From Chrysomallon squamiferum (taxonomy: Eukaryota; Mollusca; Gastropoda; Neomphalida; Peltospiridae): a DNA stretch of 64,000 bases. Of this stretch, positions 22,601 through 31,830 are shown piece after piece (positions within the stretch are counted from its first letter, which is position 1; each line of letters starts with the position of its first letter). Made by a program: the position numbers and the translations under genes. The notes under the pieces are model-generated. The model did no database searches. It was not told where the DNA came from and was given only the letters and a program-made list of their open reading frames with translations. Location of the stretch: assembly GCA_012295275.1 (NCBI GenBank), contig CM022665.1, positions 28,732,446 to 28,796,445 of the forward strand, given 5' to 3'.

Positions 22601-25077
22601 TATATGTATGTAATTCATAATCTGAATAATTCAAAAGGTCGCGAAAATAAACATGTTTGTTAGCTTTTTTAAATAATATTTTATTATATGAACTGTGCGG
22701 TGGTATATTTAGTGAATATTACAACAAAAATACATTTACTGAATAATACATCAAAGAACATAAAAAGGAATTTGACATACATATATAAAGATATATTATC
22801 TGGCAATTAACCTTGATATATCGGTTTTCCGCTTCCAATTGTTGTATGTAGGAAGAATAATGCTTTACATTAGCTGCTGCCTCCTCAAGTGTGGGTAAAG
22901 GTCCAGGTGGTTTAGAAGGAAATGCCTCAACTGGTGCAGGAGGCTGAAATTATAAAGAAGAGAAACAAAAAAACAAGCTATTAATTAACTAAATAATGTG
23001 ATTATATCTGTTAGCATTAGTCATGAAAAAAAATAAAATAAAATAAAAAAAATAAAATAAAATTATAATAATAATAAAAAAATAAAATAAAATAAAATAA
23101 AATAAAATAAAATCACCCAGAAACAAAATCCCGAAACAACAGAGCTCTATTATTCAGATATGCCACTTAACTGTTCATTATTATTTTAATCAAACAAATA
23201 TATTTACTGTTATTGAAACCAAAGTAAATATAATATGTCAACAACATTTTACATCATTGATATCATTATGGATGATCCATGTTATTTTTTTTTTAATGTT
23301 AAAACAATATATGCATGTGCATCTATTTAAAGAGGAAAAACAAAACATATAATATGTTTACTGTGAAAAGTTTTATAATTTTTATAACAGTAAAATGTTT
23401 TGACTTTTTGATCAACAGTCATGAATACTCTTACACACTGTGCTGTATGTAAACACAAAGTCATACCGCATCAGCTGGAGGTGACAATAGAGATCTGAGG
23501 TGGCTGGCAGCATCAGAATATGTTTGTGGCCGCCTGTCATCTTGGTAGGTAAGAATTCTAGGATGGACTGAACGAGTAAGTTCTTCCTTGACATTATGGG
23601 CAGATACTGAGTCAGGACGAGTCCTGAAAGTATCTTTTAGGTTCTTTAAACTTTCGTTAGCTCTATCTAAAAAACAAATACACATGTTAACAACAACAAC
23701 AACAATCATAATGATGATAATAATAACAGGAAGCAGAAGAAGAAGGCAGAAAAGAATGATAAATGCAAAGAATCATGTATAAAAATTGTATTTAATAGCA
23801 GTTGCTGCTTACATCTTTTGTTAATTTTTAAGACATTTACATTATTCATTTATTGGATAGTATTTCTTGTGTGCACACTATATACAACTGACTGAAAAGT
23901 GTTAGTTTCATCTGTGATTTAGATCAAAATATTAAAATATTACACATTTTTATGTAACTTTCAATAAAATATAAAGTTTTCTTGATTATTCTTAATATCA
24001 TAAACACAATTTTTTTCTGAATTTTGAATTTTATTACTGAGATGTGGACTATAGCTCTATCACTTGCCCAGGCAATCTCACCATGTGCAAAATCACCATA
24101 CATTTTTTGTGCAAGTAGGAGCTGTTTAAAATGTCTGTCATTAAAATGCATCAATGTATTAATATGCTTAGGTGTGATGACCTCCTGTCATGAAACTGCT
24201 GTTATGATCAAGAGTCAGTAAGCCTAAATGTTGTATTGTCTGTGTGTCTATGTGTGTCTGGAATGTGATTAGATGTGATTAATAATTTAACATTTTATCA
24301 TTAGCAATAAAATATAAAACATCTTCCCCCAAATTCGCATTTGAATAAATACATACTTTGTGATAAAATGTATTTAAGAATAGCTGTTGATAATGCCTTA
24401 ATGGTGTTTTTCTTTTTTATCTTATATATATATATAAAACAATTTTTTTTATTTTATATATATATTTTTTATTCTTTTATGGAGTTAATTCTAATATGAA
24501 TCAACAAGTGCCACAAATGATTTTTCAGATTCTGTGAAAATGTATGGGTAATCAGTGGCTACTAATTGAAAAATAATAACAGTAATATTAATTTGCATTT
24601 TTAAAAAAAACTGATTTATTGATTAATTTTTGTATAGGTACCACTATCTAACCATACTTAGAATGGTTCAATGGATTTACAAGATTTGGCTATGTAGCTA
24701 TAGCCACTAATGCCTAAACTTTAATATTATTAATTTATTACAATATGATGAATATAATCAATTATGATTCAATATCTTGAACATTACGTTTTAACTGTGG
24801 TCGCAATAATTAATTTAATGATTAAATAGTGCATATTAATTGACTGAGTTTAATTAATCAACATAATGAATGTCAAATCTGGAGAAGTTATAATATTACT
24901 ATATTATACGTGATTGAATTATGTGTTTGGGCATGAAACTGAAAATGATCAAAAACTGCTGATAAAGTTTCTAGACCGCTAAATAAATTACACTGTAAAT
25001 TTAAATAATTTACCTCTGACACATCGTTGATAACCTTCAATGGCATCTTCTTTTCCATACTCATTAAAATAATACAT
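12722..25077 (-). CDS. SDCCAG8: SDCCAG8, complete 16-exon coiled-coil centrosomal protein (731 aa)
   Basis: CDS on the complement: 25077-25014, 23666-23467, 22943-22812, 22310-22188, 21794-21708, 21089-21025, 20368-20207, 19536-19398, 18903-18751, 18088-17954, 17529-17413, 16040-15912, 15116-14984, 14478-14361, 13632-13458, 12985-12722. All junctions are GT-AG and keep frame. The product is 731 residues; human SDCCAG8 is 713. Matches to the recalled human protein run along its length: YSSYIQQLEAEN (human QYIHHLEAE), LTKERDEVMDQL (LVKERDDLMSAL), HNRVREKMKDRLKKMD (HGRVHETMKQRLRQLD) and REVDFLRTQL (EEVDRLRTQL). Residues 1 to about 105 are non-coiled and Pro/Ser/Arg-rich, 110-675 are heptad-rich coiled coil, and the last 58 form a tail longer than in human. 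The family acts at centrosomes and centriolar satellites/distal appendages in ciliogenesis; human mutations cause a nephronophthisis-related ciliopathy. The start has an in-frame TAA 33 nt upstream. Confidence 0.93.
13458..13632 (-). CDS. SDCCAG8: SDCCAG8 exon 15
   Basis: Codons 586 (shared)-644. Contains the best-conserved block, HNRVREKMKDRLKKMD. The acceptor sits directly against an AAT microsatellite (13633-13670), so the polypyrimidine tract on the minus strand is formed by ATT repeats. Confidence 0.92.
13633..13690. repeat. (AAT)n(AAAT)n microsatellite at a splice acceptor
   Basis: AAT and AAAT repeats immediately upstream (minus strand) of SDCCAG8 exon 15. The repeat supplies the acceptor region, so length changes would alter branch-point spacing. 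Confidence 0.85.
14361..14478 (-). CDS. SDCCAG8: SDCCAG8 exon 14
   Basis: Codons 547 (shared)-585 and the first two bases of 586. QNRLILKLRDECKRQAAELE aligns with human QNTFLTKLKEECCTLAKKLE. Confidence 0.92.
14984..15116 (-). CDS. SDCCAG8: SDCCAG8 exon 13
   Basis: Codons 503-546 plus one base. ARESIEKG and QQSRQRE align with the human EKDSIQQS and QAQQRE stretch. Donor CATT|gtaagt. Confidence 0.92.
15303..15800. mobile_element. MITE with GGGAAACTGGGGACC termini, inside SDCCAG8 intron
   Basis: The left end (from 15304) reads GGGAAACTGGGGACCGATGA and continues GCCA; the reverse complement of the right end reads GGGAAACTGGGGACCTTTGA and continues GCCA, so 22 of 24 match. TA flanks both sides (15301-15302 and 15801-15802). 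Related motifs recur inside (GGGACCAATGAGCCCACCC near 15511, GATGGCTCATT near 15488). No transposase is encoded. TA target duplication suggests a Tc1/mariner-type or pogo-type relative. Confidence 0.75.
15912..16040 (-). CDS. SDCCAG8: SDCCAG8 exon 12
   Basis: Codons 460-502, phase 0 at both ends. TKEECIFLT aligns with human AREECLRLT. Confidence 0.92.
16473..17281. mobile_element. 809-bp DNA transposon with CTTGTGTATAAGTCGA repeats, inside SDCCAG8 intron
   Basis: The termini are inverted repeats: CCGTATATACTTGTGTATAA on the left and, as reverse complement, CCGTATATACTTGTGTACAA on the right. TA flanks each side (16471-16472 and 17282-17283). The motif TTGTGTATAAGTCGA or its complement occurs near both ends and again inside (16532-16545, 17182-17199, 17239-17253). 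CpG content is higher than in the host intron. The interior has no long open frame. TA duplication fits a Tc1/mariner/pogo-like superfamily, but I do not assign a family. Confidence 0.8.
17413..17529 (-). CDS. SDCCAG8: SDCCAG8 exon 11
   Basis: Codons 421-459, phase 0 at both ends. It ends in LYREKDQ, matching human LEIKDQ before the next heptads. Confidence 0.92.
17954..18088 (-). CDS. SDCCAG8: SDCCAG8 exon 10
   Basis: Codons 376-420, phase 0. VESHLEKITREKVALSNELD aligns with human LEAQVEKVTKEKISAINQLE. Confidence 0.93.
18751..18903 (-). CDS. SDCCAG8: SDCCAG8 exon 9
   Basis: Codons 325-375, phase 0. EQLAEELGNMRQRFEAHV corresponds to human DQLRKELERQAERLEKEL. Confidence 0.92.
19398..19536 (-). 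CDS. SDCCAG8: SDCCAG8 exon 8
   Basis: Third base of codon 278, then codons 279-324. ERDEVMDQL and QREEELYVQMK match human ERDDLMSAL and QREASAYEQVK. Confidence 0.93.
20207..20368 (-). CDS. SDCCAG8: SDCCAG8 exon 7
   Basis: Codons 225-277 with split codons at both ends. The middle (TRENGLSAADLTVTGSQ) is a non-coiled linker between two helical parts, as in human SDCCAG8. Confidence 0.9.
21025..21089 (-). CDS. SDCCAG8: SDCCAG8 exon 6
   Basis: Codons 203-223 plus two bases, giving a helical ERLSSLHATKTERLESELS segment. Flanked by TTTTTCCTCAG and GTAAGT. Confidence 0.9.
21708..21794 (-). CDS. SDCCAG8: SDCCAG8 exon 5
   Basis: Codons 174-202, phase 0. This segment (DEALSVAINPTMNRHDFKRW) is less conserved; it was placed by frame continuity and good splice sites. 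Confidence 0.88.
22188..22310 (-). CDS. SDCCAG8: SDCCAG8 exon 4
   Basis: Codons 133-173, phase 0. EEMAVIRMKMTEIIQENNQL aligns with human EELSGMKNKIQVVVLENEGL. Confidence 0.93.
22812..22943 (-). CDS. SDCCAG8: SDCCAG8 exon 3
   Basis: Codons 89-132, phase 0. A proline-rich stretch precedes LPTLEEAAANVKHYSSYIQQ, which matches human MPTMHDLVHTINDQSQYIHH. The donor is AAG|GTTAAT, slightly off consensus. Confidence 0.92.
23032..23112. repeat. (AAAAT)n-rich tract
   Basis: AAAAT pentanucleotide repeats with an AAT interruption, in SDCCAG8 intron 2. Confidence 0.85.
23467..23666 (-). CDS. SDCCAG8: SDCCAG8 exon 2
   Basis: Split codon 22 and codons 23-88. Basic and Ser/Pro-rich, ending in ASHLRSLLSPPADA, the counterpart of human AVNQLKDLLRQQAD. 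Confidence 0.9.
25014..25077 (-). CDS. SDCCAG8: SDCCAG8 exon 1 (start codon)
   Basis: Codons 1-21 plus one base. EDAIEGYQRCVR corresponds to human EEILGQYQRSLR, confirming the frame. An in-frame TAA lies 33 nt upstream with no other ATG between. Confidence 0.88.
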
Positions 25078-25774
25078 TATGACAATAGAAAATTTGTCAA
25101 ATGTACTAAGCTTTTATTTGTTTGTAACGTAAAACAACTCATCGGCGATACACCGGAAGTTTACATGGCTTTCAATGCCGAGCATGCGTCGTTCAATTAT
25201 TGCTGTTCGTTGTGTTATGTATACGACAGAATCTACATGACACTGTTTAATTATGATGAATTAAATTAATCTTTACATGACATATTAAGAGAGTGAGAGT
25301 GAAAAAATAAAATATTATAACATATCAGAGTAATAAAGAAAAACTATTATACGAACAGCAATTGAAACAAATATCACTAACATTTACATGTTGTTTTTTT
25401 TTAATTGTAGATGTTTGAGTACTTTAAAAATATCATCTTAAGCGTTAAATAATATAAGTTCTGTATTTAAGGCAAATGTACAAAGACACTGTCAAAGTAA
25501 CATTTATTAATTGTTTAACAGTTTGTATGACTGGAGAATATGAAACTAATGATCATCCGAGAGAGTCGATTTTCAAATTAGCATTGGTTGTTTGGGAACT
25601 ATGACGTGTTACTTTTCTAAAAATAAAACTTAGCGGATCGTTGCTTTACTATTTGAGGCGGGGGTAACCTCAAACGCTGTAATCTCGTGCAGTACCGAAG
25701 TCCTCGTGCTAATACATTCATGTAGGGCTTGTGTATTGATATAGGTGTCATTAGTGGTTGGCTTTTGGAACACA
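25078..25774. promoter_or_regulatory. Probable bidirectional SDCCAG8/CEP170 promoter
   Basis: The 697 bp between the two divergent ATGs retains many CpGs (clusters at 25141-25190 and 25630-25715), while the 800 bp on the SDCCAG8 intron side has almost none. Motif-level matches: ATTGG (inverted CCAAT) at 25583-25587, a TGACGT ATF/CREB half-site at 25602-25607, and a GC box GGCGGGGG at 25657-25664 overlapping GGTAAC (25663-25668), which resembles an RFX half-site. No TATA box is evident at either side. A CpG-rich, TATA-less divergent promoter suits two ubiquitously needed centrosome genes. The motif assignments are suggestive only. Confidence 0.65.
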
Positions 25775-25783
25775 ATGGATGAG
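25775..25783 (+). CDS. CEP170: CEP170 exon 1, nine coding bases (M-D-E)
   Basis: ATGGATGAG followed by the strong donor gtaagt. It joins in phase 0 to 51723 across a 26-kb intron. Being so short it is supported only by the start context, the donor, the divergent position next to SDCCAG8 and the clean join to the FHA exon. Confidence 0.6.
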
Positions 25784-26270
25784 GTAAGTGCATAAACTGA
25801 ATGCAGAGCTATAGCTTTAACATAACTACACTCTCAATACTATTGTTTGTTTACAAATCTATATTTTTTTATGATGTATATGCATATTATAATTTTAATA
25901 TAACTACAAGCTTCATTGAACGTTGAACTTCAAGTTTAGGACAACATACTTACGATAAGAAGAGATGCTGGCATTTATGTGCTAGTCGATTGACATAGGT
26001 TAATATTAATTGACAGTGATAGTATATTAATAGCTTTTATTTATTTATATAAATTGAAATATTTGCTCATGATAGATTTTAAATTTTATTTCCAGTACTG
26101 GAATTCCATAGTTGTTTGCAATGAATTCAGTTTAATACAGTATTAAAGCATTTACTTACTTCATGATTTTCACAATTTGTATAGATAATTCCAACAGTAA
26201 TCAGAAAATGTAACCATCTATGTTTGCATTTTGTCATTACAAAAAATCAGTCTCATATATAAACATCTGG

Positions 26271-26342
<72 letters not shown>

Positions 26343-29300
26343 AGTAAAATGTATACATACACATACACACAGGGAAATTATATCCACCCAAAAACAAAAA
26401 AAACCCCTGAAAACAACAACAAACAAACCACTAATAATAGATAAAATAAATATATATATATAAATAAGTAGGCCTATATTATATATAATTATGTCGGCTT
26501 GTGATATCATCTAGCTATGCCGAATAAATATAATCTTCACTGATATTGTTTTCAAAACATAGAGCACTTGCAGTTGTTTTATTTTATATTTTGTATATAA
26601 ATAATAAGTATAATCTGCATACATACACACATGCATATTCATCTATATATTATTTGACAAATTCCTTCTAAAAAGGTTATATATATGACTGACTGAAAAA
26701 GAGAGAGAGGATCACACTTAAGATATATATATATGAATATTGTATGTATGCAATTTAGATAAACACTATCAGTTGATTTAATAATTAATAATTAAAGATA
26801 ATTCCTTTAAAACAAATATAAAAGGAAGGTCTTTAAATATATAAGTAAAATAATAAAATTACTGATTATAGTTAAAAAACCATATTAAGTTAAAAATAAA
26901 GGTTTCAGCACTTTACTTGCTAAACATTTGATGTTCACATACTCAGACTGTAAAGAGTTTTTAAATGTGACTATTCTAGAAACAGTTTATATAATTTGAG
27001 AATGTTCTTTTATATTGCTAGAAAATATACTGGTGCTTAAGAAAACACATCTTCGATGTACCCAAACATATTACATATCTTAAATTGATCTATTTTATTT
27101 ACTTACTTGTGTATTTTTTATTTTTTTGTTACTGACACTTAACTGAGCTGTCATCATCTGTTGAAACATTGGTTTTAAACATTTTAAAACATGTATGTAG
27201 TTATAAATCTCTTTAACCATACAGAGTTTTATTTGATTAATTGTTGGTAGTTTTCCCACTTAATAAAACATGATTTGTTCACTAGTGATAATTGATTGTG
27301 AAGACATGATGGAAAGATTAACCGTTTCATTATATGGTGTAATTAACATAATCTGATTAAGCATATTATAAATATTTAAGTATATGTAGACTACTGATGG
27401 AATGGAAATTACTGTGACCTGCTGTGGAACACTGATGTTATGTTAAAACTAGTGTCACTTGGAGATAGTTGAACAATTTTTGTATTTTTACTAACCAAGT
27501 AGTGTCATTTACATTCTAAAGGTTTACAAAGAAAACACTTCACTTTTTTTTCAGTGTTTGAGAGGGTTTTTTTTTTTGTATATGTAAACTGTGTCTGTCA
27601 TTTGTAAATAATGCAAGTAAGTTAATTAAATGTTTTAAGTAATAACATTTGCAGTGACAAGTGCACCTTTTTCATAAACTAAAATGCATGTACACACAAT
27701 TCATTTCATATGTTTAAATGGTTATACACAAACCAGTATCTATACTTGTACATGTATACATATATGCAGATCTAGACACACACACACACACACACACACA
27801 CTTCCATCTATGCACACAAACAAACACACATATCCATCTACACACATACACACTGATATACACAGATTAAGTTTTCCACAGTTCTGATGGAGGTATAAGT
27901 AACCTGCACATGCAGGTAGACTTGGAGTGAGGATGCAGGTGAAAGGGTGTTACGTTACTGCAAGGTATGTTCCTACACAGGAAGAAACGTCTTCAGAAGC
28001 AGAATGTGTTGATGAAATAAAAATAAAACCCCAGAGCTAACTTGCTGTGAAATTACTTGCCAGGCAGGTAGTGAGGCAAGAAAAAAAAAAAAAAATGCTT
28101 TACTACTTCTTGTCTTATCTATGCTGAACATTTACCTTAGCATTCTTAATTCAGAAAGTCTCTGGTTGCCACCTAGTTTCATATTAAAATAGGAGAAATT
28201 TCATATTTAAATAAATAATAAGATGTTTTGCATTCTTCATTTTGTGATAATTATTTTTATTTTGTTTGGTTTGTTTTTGGTTCTGTGTTTGAACAGTTAT
28301 CTAAAATACCAAAAACAACAATTTTGCAAATGTATTTTTTTCCCACAAAACTGTTATGTCAAGTTTTACTGAAGTGGGGTATAAATAATTCCCATATTGT
28401 ATAAAAATAAACTCTTGTCAGCACAATTTTATTTTATTGTTATTGTAATTTTATTTTTCATATCCTGATATTAAACATCTATAAGTGAATTTTTGATTAG
28501 CATAAACATCTAATGTATATCACATGTTGATAATGAATCTTCATATCAGATAAGAAGTTGGTGATGCAGAAAATGACACCTTTTCATAGTTGTGTAAGAT
28601 TTTGTTAGAAAATGTACACAGGTGTCACCTTTGTTGAAATAAAAAAAATATTAAGGTTTTGTAAAGTTTAAAAAAAAAAAAAAAATTATGAAAACATGTT
28701 GGATATTTTAATTTGAAAGGAATGACAGTCATTCCCTTTCAGCATTGCAGAACAACACAGGGTGAATATTTGTGTTCGTTACACACATTGGTGGAATTTA
28801 CCTACTGTGTAAGATTTTAATAAATCACTTTAAGCCTGAGAACTTTACATTATTCTTTCTTTGAACATATCTTTTTCCCACAGATTCACAAGGAAATATC
28901 TATGTACAAACTGAAACAGAAACATAGGACCAAAAATTAAGAAACAAACATACTAAAATTTAAAACAACAAATAATGCTTATGACAACACTTCATTATGT
29001 TTACTTTGGTGGTATTGGTCTTAGTTGTATTTATGTTGGAAACAAAGAAAAGTGAAACACAATCTTATATTATTTTTCTATTGATAATTCCCATTTTAGT
29101 CTGTAAATAAATTGACTGAGCTGTAATTAAACAAAATGAAAGATTTTTTGTTTTGTTTTCCTTGCACAAGTACAGTGAGATCTTGTCAAGCATGAAGTAA
29201 ATGGCCAGCTCAGATAGTGTTATATGAAAGTTAAGTATGTTTCTGAAGTTATAACATGGATGGATGGGCAGGATATTAAAATTTTAAAGAGTGCTGTATC

Positions 29301-29473
29301 AGCAGAATTGGGTTTAACGTTGAGGATAATTCAACAATCAGACATTACTAATAACTCAGTTTTTTTAGTACATTATAATAATAAAATTTTAACAGTAAAA
29401 TATTTTTTGTTTGTATCTTAGTTACTACTTAACAGCAATGTGTGGTTTCTGCAGATGTCTTTAGAAATATATA

Positions 29474-29509
<36 letters not shown>

Positions 29510-31795
29510 TATTATTCTACATAAGTAGTAAAATTCCAGTAGGTGTAGAATATATTCATTTTAATTAAGCAGTAAAACTCCACTGCATGTTCAATGTATA
29601 TATTCTGCTAATTAAGCAATTGAACTCCATTAGATGTACAATTTTACTAAACAAACAGTAAAACTCTACTGCATGTACACTATATGCATTCTTCTAATTA
29701 AGCAGTAGAAAGGTACCTTGTAGTACTGGATAAGACATATACAGTACATTCTAGTAGAATGGAACAGCAAAATATTTTTATGATCCAAACACAATTCTAA
29801 TATACATGTACAGGTACTGGACCAATTATCCGGACACCTTGGGGCCTGGGGCATTCCAGATTTCTGGATTTTTCAGTTTTCTGGTACCAAGGCATCTAAA
29901 TACGTAAATAATTAGGCATAAACATTTTAAAATTAAAAACAAAGAAAATTGACAATACACAACTGTGGCGACTCAACATGTAAACAATGTGGCGAGTGAA
30001 TGAACACCACGCAGCTTGAAAGAGTAGTTCCGGTCTGGTGAAAACAACACCCACGTGCGCAAACTATGAAAATATCATCAGGAAAAAACCTCTGGTTTTC
30101 TGGTCTTTCTTGACTTCAGGATGCTGGATAATTGGCCTGGTACCTGTATTTGATAATGCATTCTGTTTCAGCTGGTCCACATTGTGTATGTGTGCATTTC
30201 AATAACATTTATAGTGCAGTTTGTCAGTTTCCATTTTAAAAGTAGATTGTTGAATTGGTAACTAATATAATGTTTTAGACCACAAATTCTAATATAAATG
30301 AGTTGTCAATTTCATTATCACTAAATCATATCTGATTAATATAAATAATAATTATATCACATAAAATTTACAATTTGTTTATGCTTGGTATATCTTAAGG
30401 AATGTCTTCTGTATCAAAGCATGAAATTGCATCAAGCTGTATTTGGAACAATATAAAAGGAAAATAAAATTTATATTCTTACATCCCGTTACAAATCAAA
30501 TTATTTGCATTTATAAATTTTGTCCCCCTAAGGCACTGTTACAGTTGCATTTACATCTTTATACTACCAAACCACCTTGGATAATAAAAAGAAAAACAAA
30601 CAAATTAAACCCTAAGCTCAAACCAGTATAATATTGTATGTAATGATTTCTTATCATTCACATAAGTGTGATCTAGTGATAACCTTGTTTATACTGATTT
30701 GGTGAAGTGTTTGTGTGTATACATTATGTATGACGACATTGACTGTAACATGTCAGTATAAAACACTGTGAATCTGGGACAGGCTAGATACCAATGTGGA
30801 ATAAGTATTGATCAGTCTTCTGTATTAACATTTCTCAATAATGTACACAGAAACTGATGGAACAAATATGTCAATGAGTCTTTTGTATGCAAATATACGG
30901 TTTCTTCCAGTTGCATATTTTTCATTAGTTTCACAGTGTAACTAAACAGACTATTGATAATAATATCTGCTGATTTATGGGATTCAATAAATACTGTATT
31001 TTTAATGACATATACATGATTTTTATACACCAATATGGACATAATACCATCTAAATGAAATCTGACTATGCAGCTGATGTATAAGTCATAAGCATAAATG
31101 AACTTGATGTATTTAATTTAAAAACAAATAACTGAAAGGTTAATAATTAATTTGTAAGCTGTAAGATCTGTCCATCTTTCTTCTTTCTCTCACACCAAAA
31201 AAAGAAGAAAAATCATAAAGAAATACAGCGACAACAAAAATATCTGCACACACACACAAACACCCCCCCCCACACACACACACACAAAAACAAAAAATAA
31301 AGATAAAAAAAAGTCCTTTCAAAATGTGAAAGAACTGTTAAAAATAATTTATTGCAATTGTTTTCTGGTGGAATTTATTTCACTTAACATTTCAGGAAGT
31401 TGCCACTGCAGTTGGTCTCTTACTGTACATTTATGAAAGTGTACAAGTTAAAGGGCTTTACTTTGTATCAGTTCAGAGGTTAACAGTTTTGACCTAAAAC
31501 ACTCCCATGGGGCCGACATGCTTGAGGGATGTGTCAACTGTGTAGTTACCAACTTTCATGAAAACACTAAGAAATTTGAATCCATGTAGAGTCATCCATA
31601 ATACATAACTTCACACAAGCCATGTCACTGGCATCTTGTCAAGTTAAACATTATCTGTTAAATTACCAAATAGGCCTACTGATTGAAAGATTTCTTCTGA
31701 ATGTTACCCCTTTAGATACTGTAATGGAAAAATTGCTCATAGTTCAGAATACACATATCAGTTTTAAGATTTAAAAAATCTGCATGTTTGTAAGA

Positions 31796-31830
<35 letters not shown>

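Noticed and set aside
23924-24154. Minus-strand frame (HFKQLLLAQKMYGDFAHGEI) in SDCCAG8 intron 1
   Set aside because: Tested as an extra SDCCAG8 exon: the possible splice sites do not keep frame between exons 1 and 2, and exon 1 joins exon 2 correctly without it.
25027-25269. Plus-strand 80-codon frame in the divergent promoter
   Set aside because: It runs antisense through SDCCAG8 exon 1 and the promoter, with no splice logic or recognisable domain; its less AT-rich stretch is explained by CpG retention.
26220-26510. Cys/Val and Thr/His repeat frames on both strands
   Set aside because: Translation of the (GT)n microsatellite; the same applies at 1469-1687, 44739-44936, 54030-54320 and 61738-62097.
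27872-27964. Possible plus-strand exon (acceptor tttccacag, donor CAAG|gtatgt)
   Set aside because: All three frames are stopped, so it could only be a non-coding leader exon, for which there is no other support.
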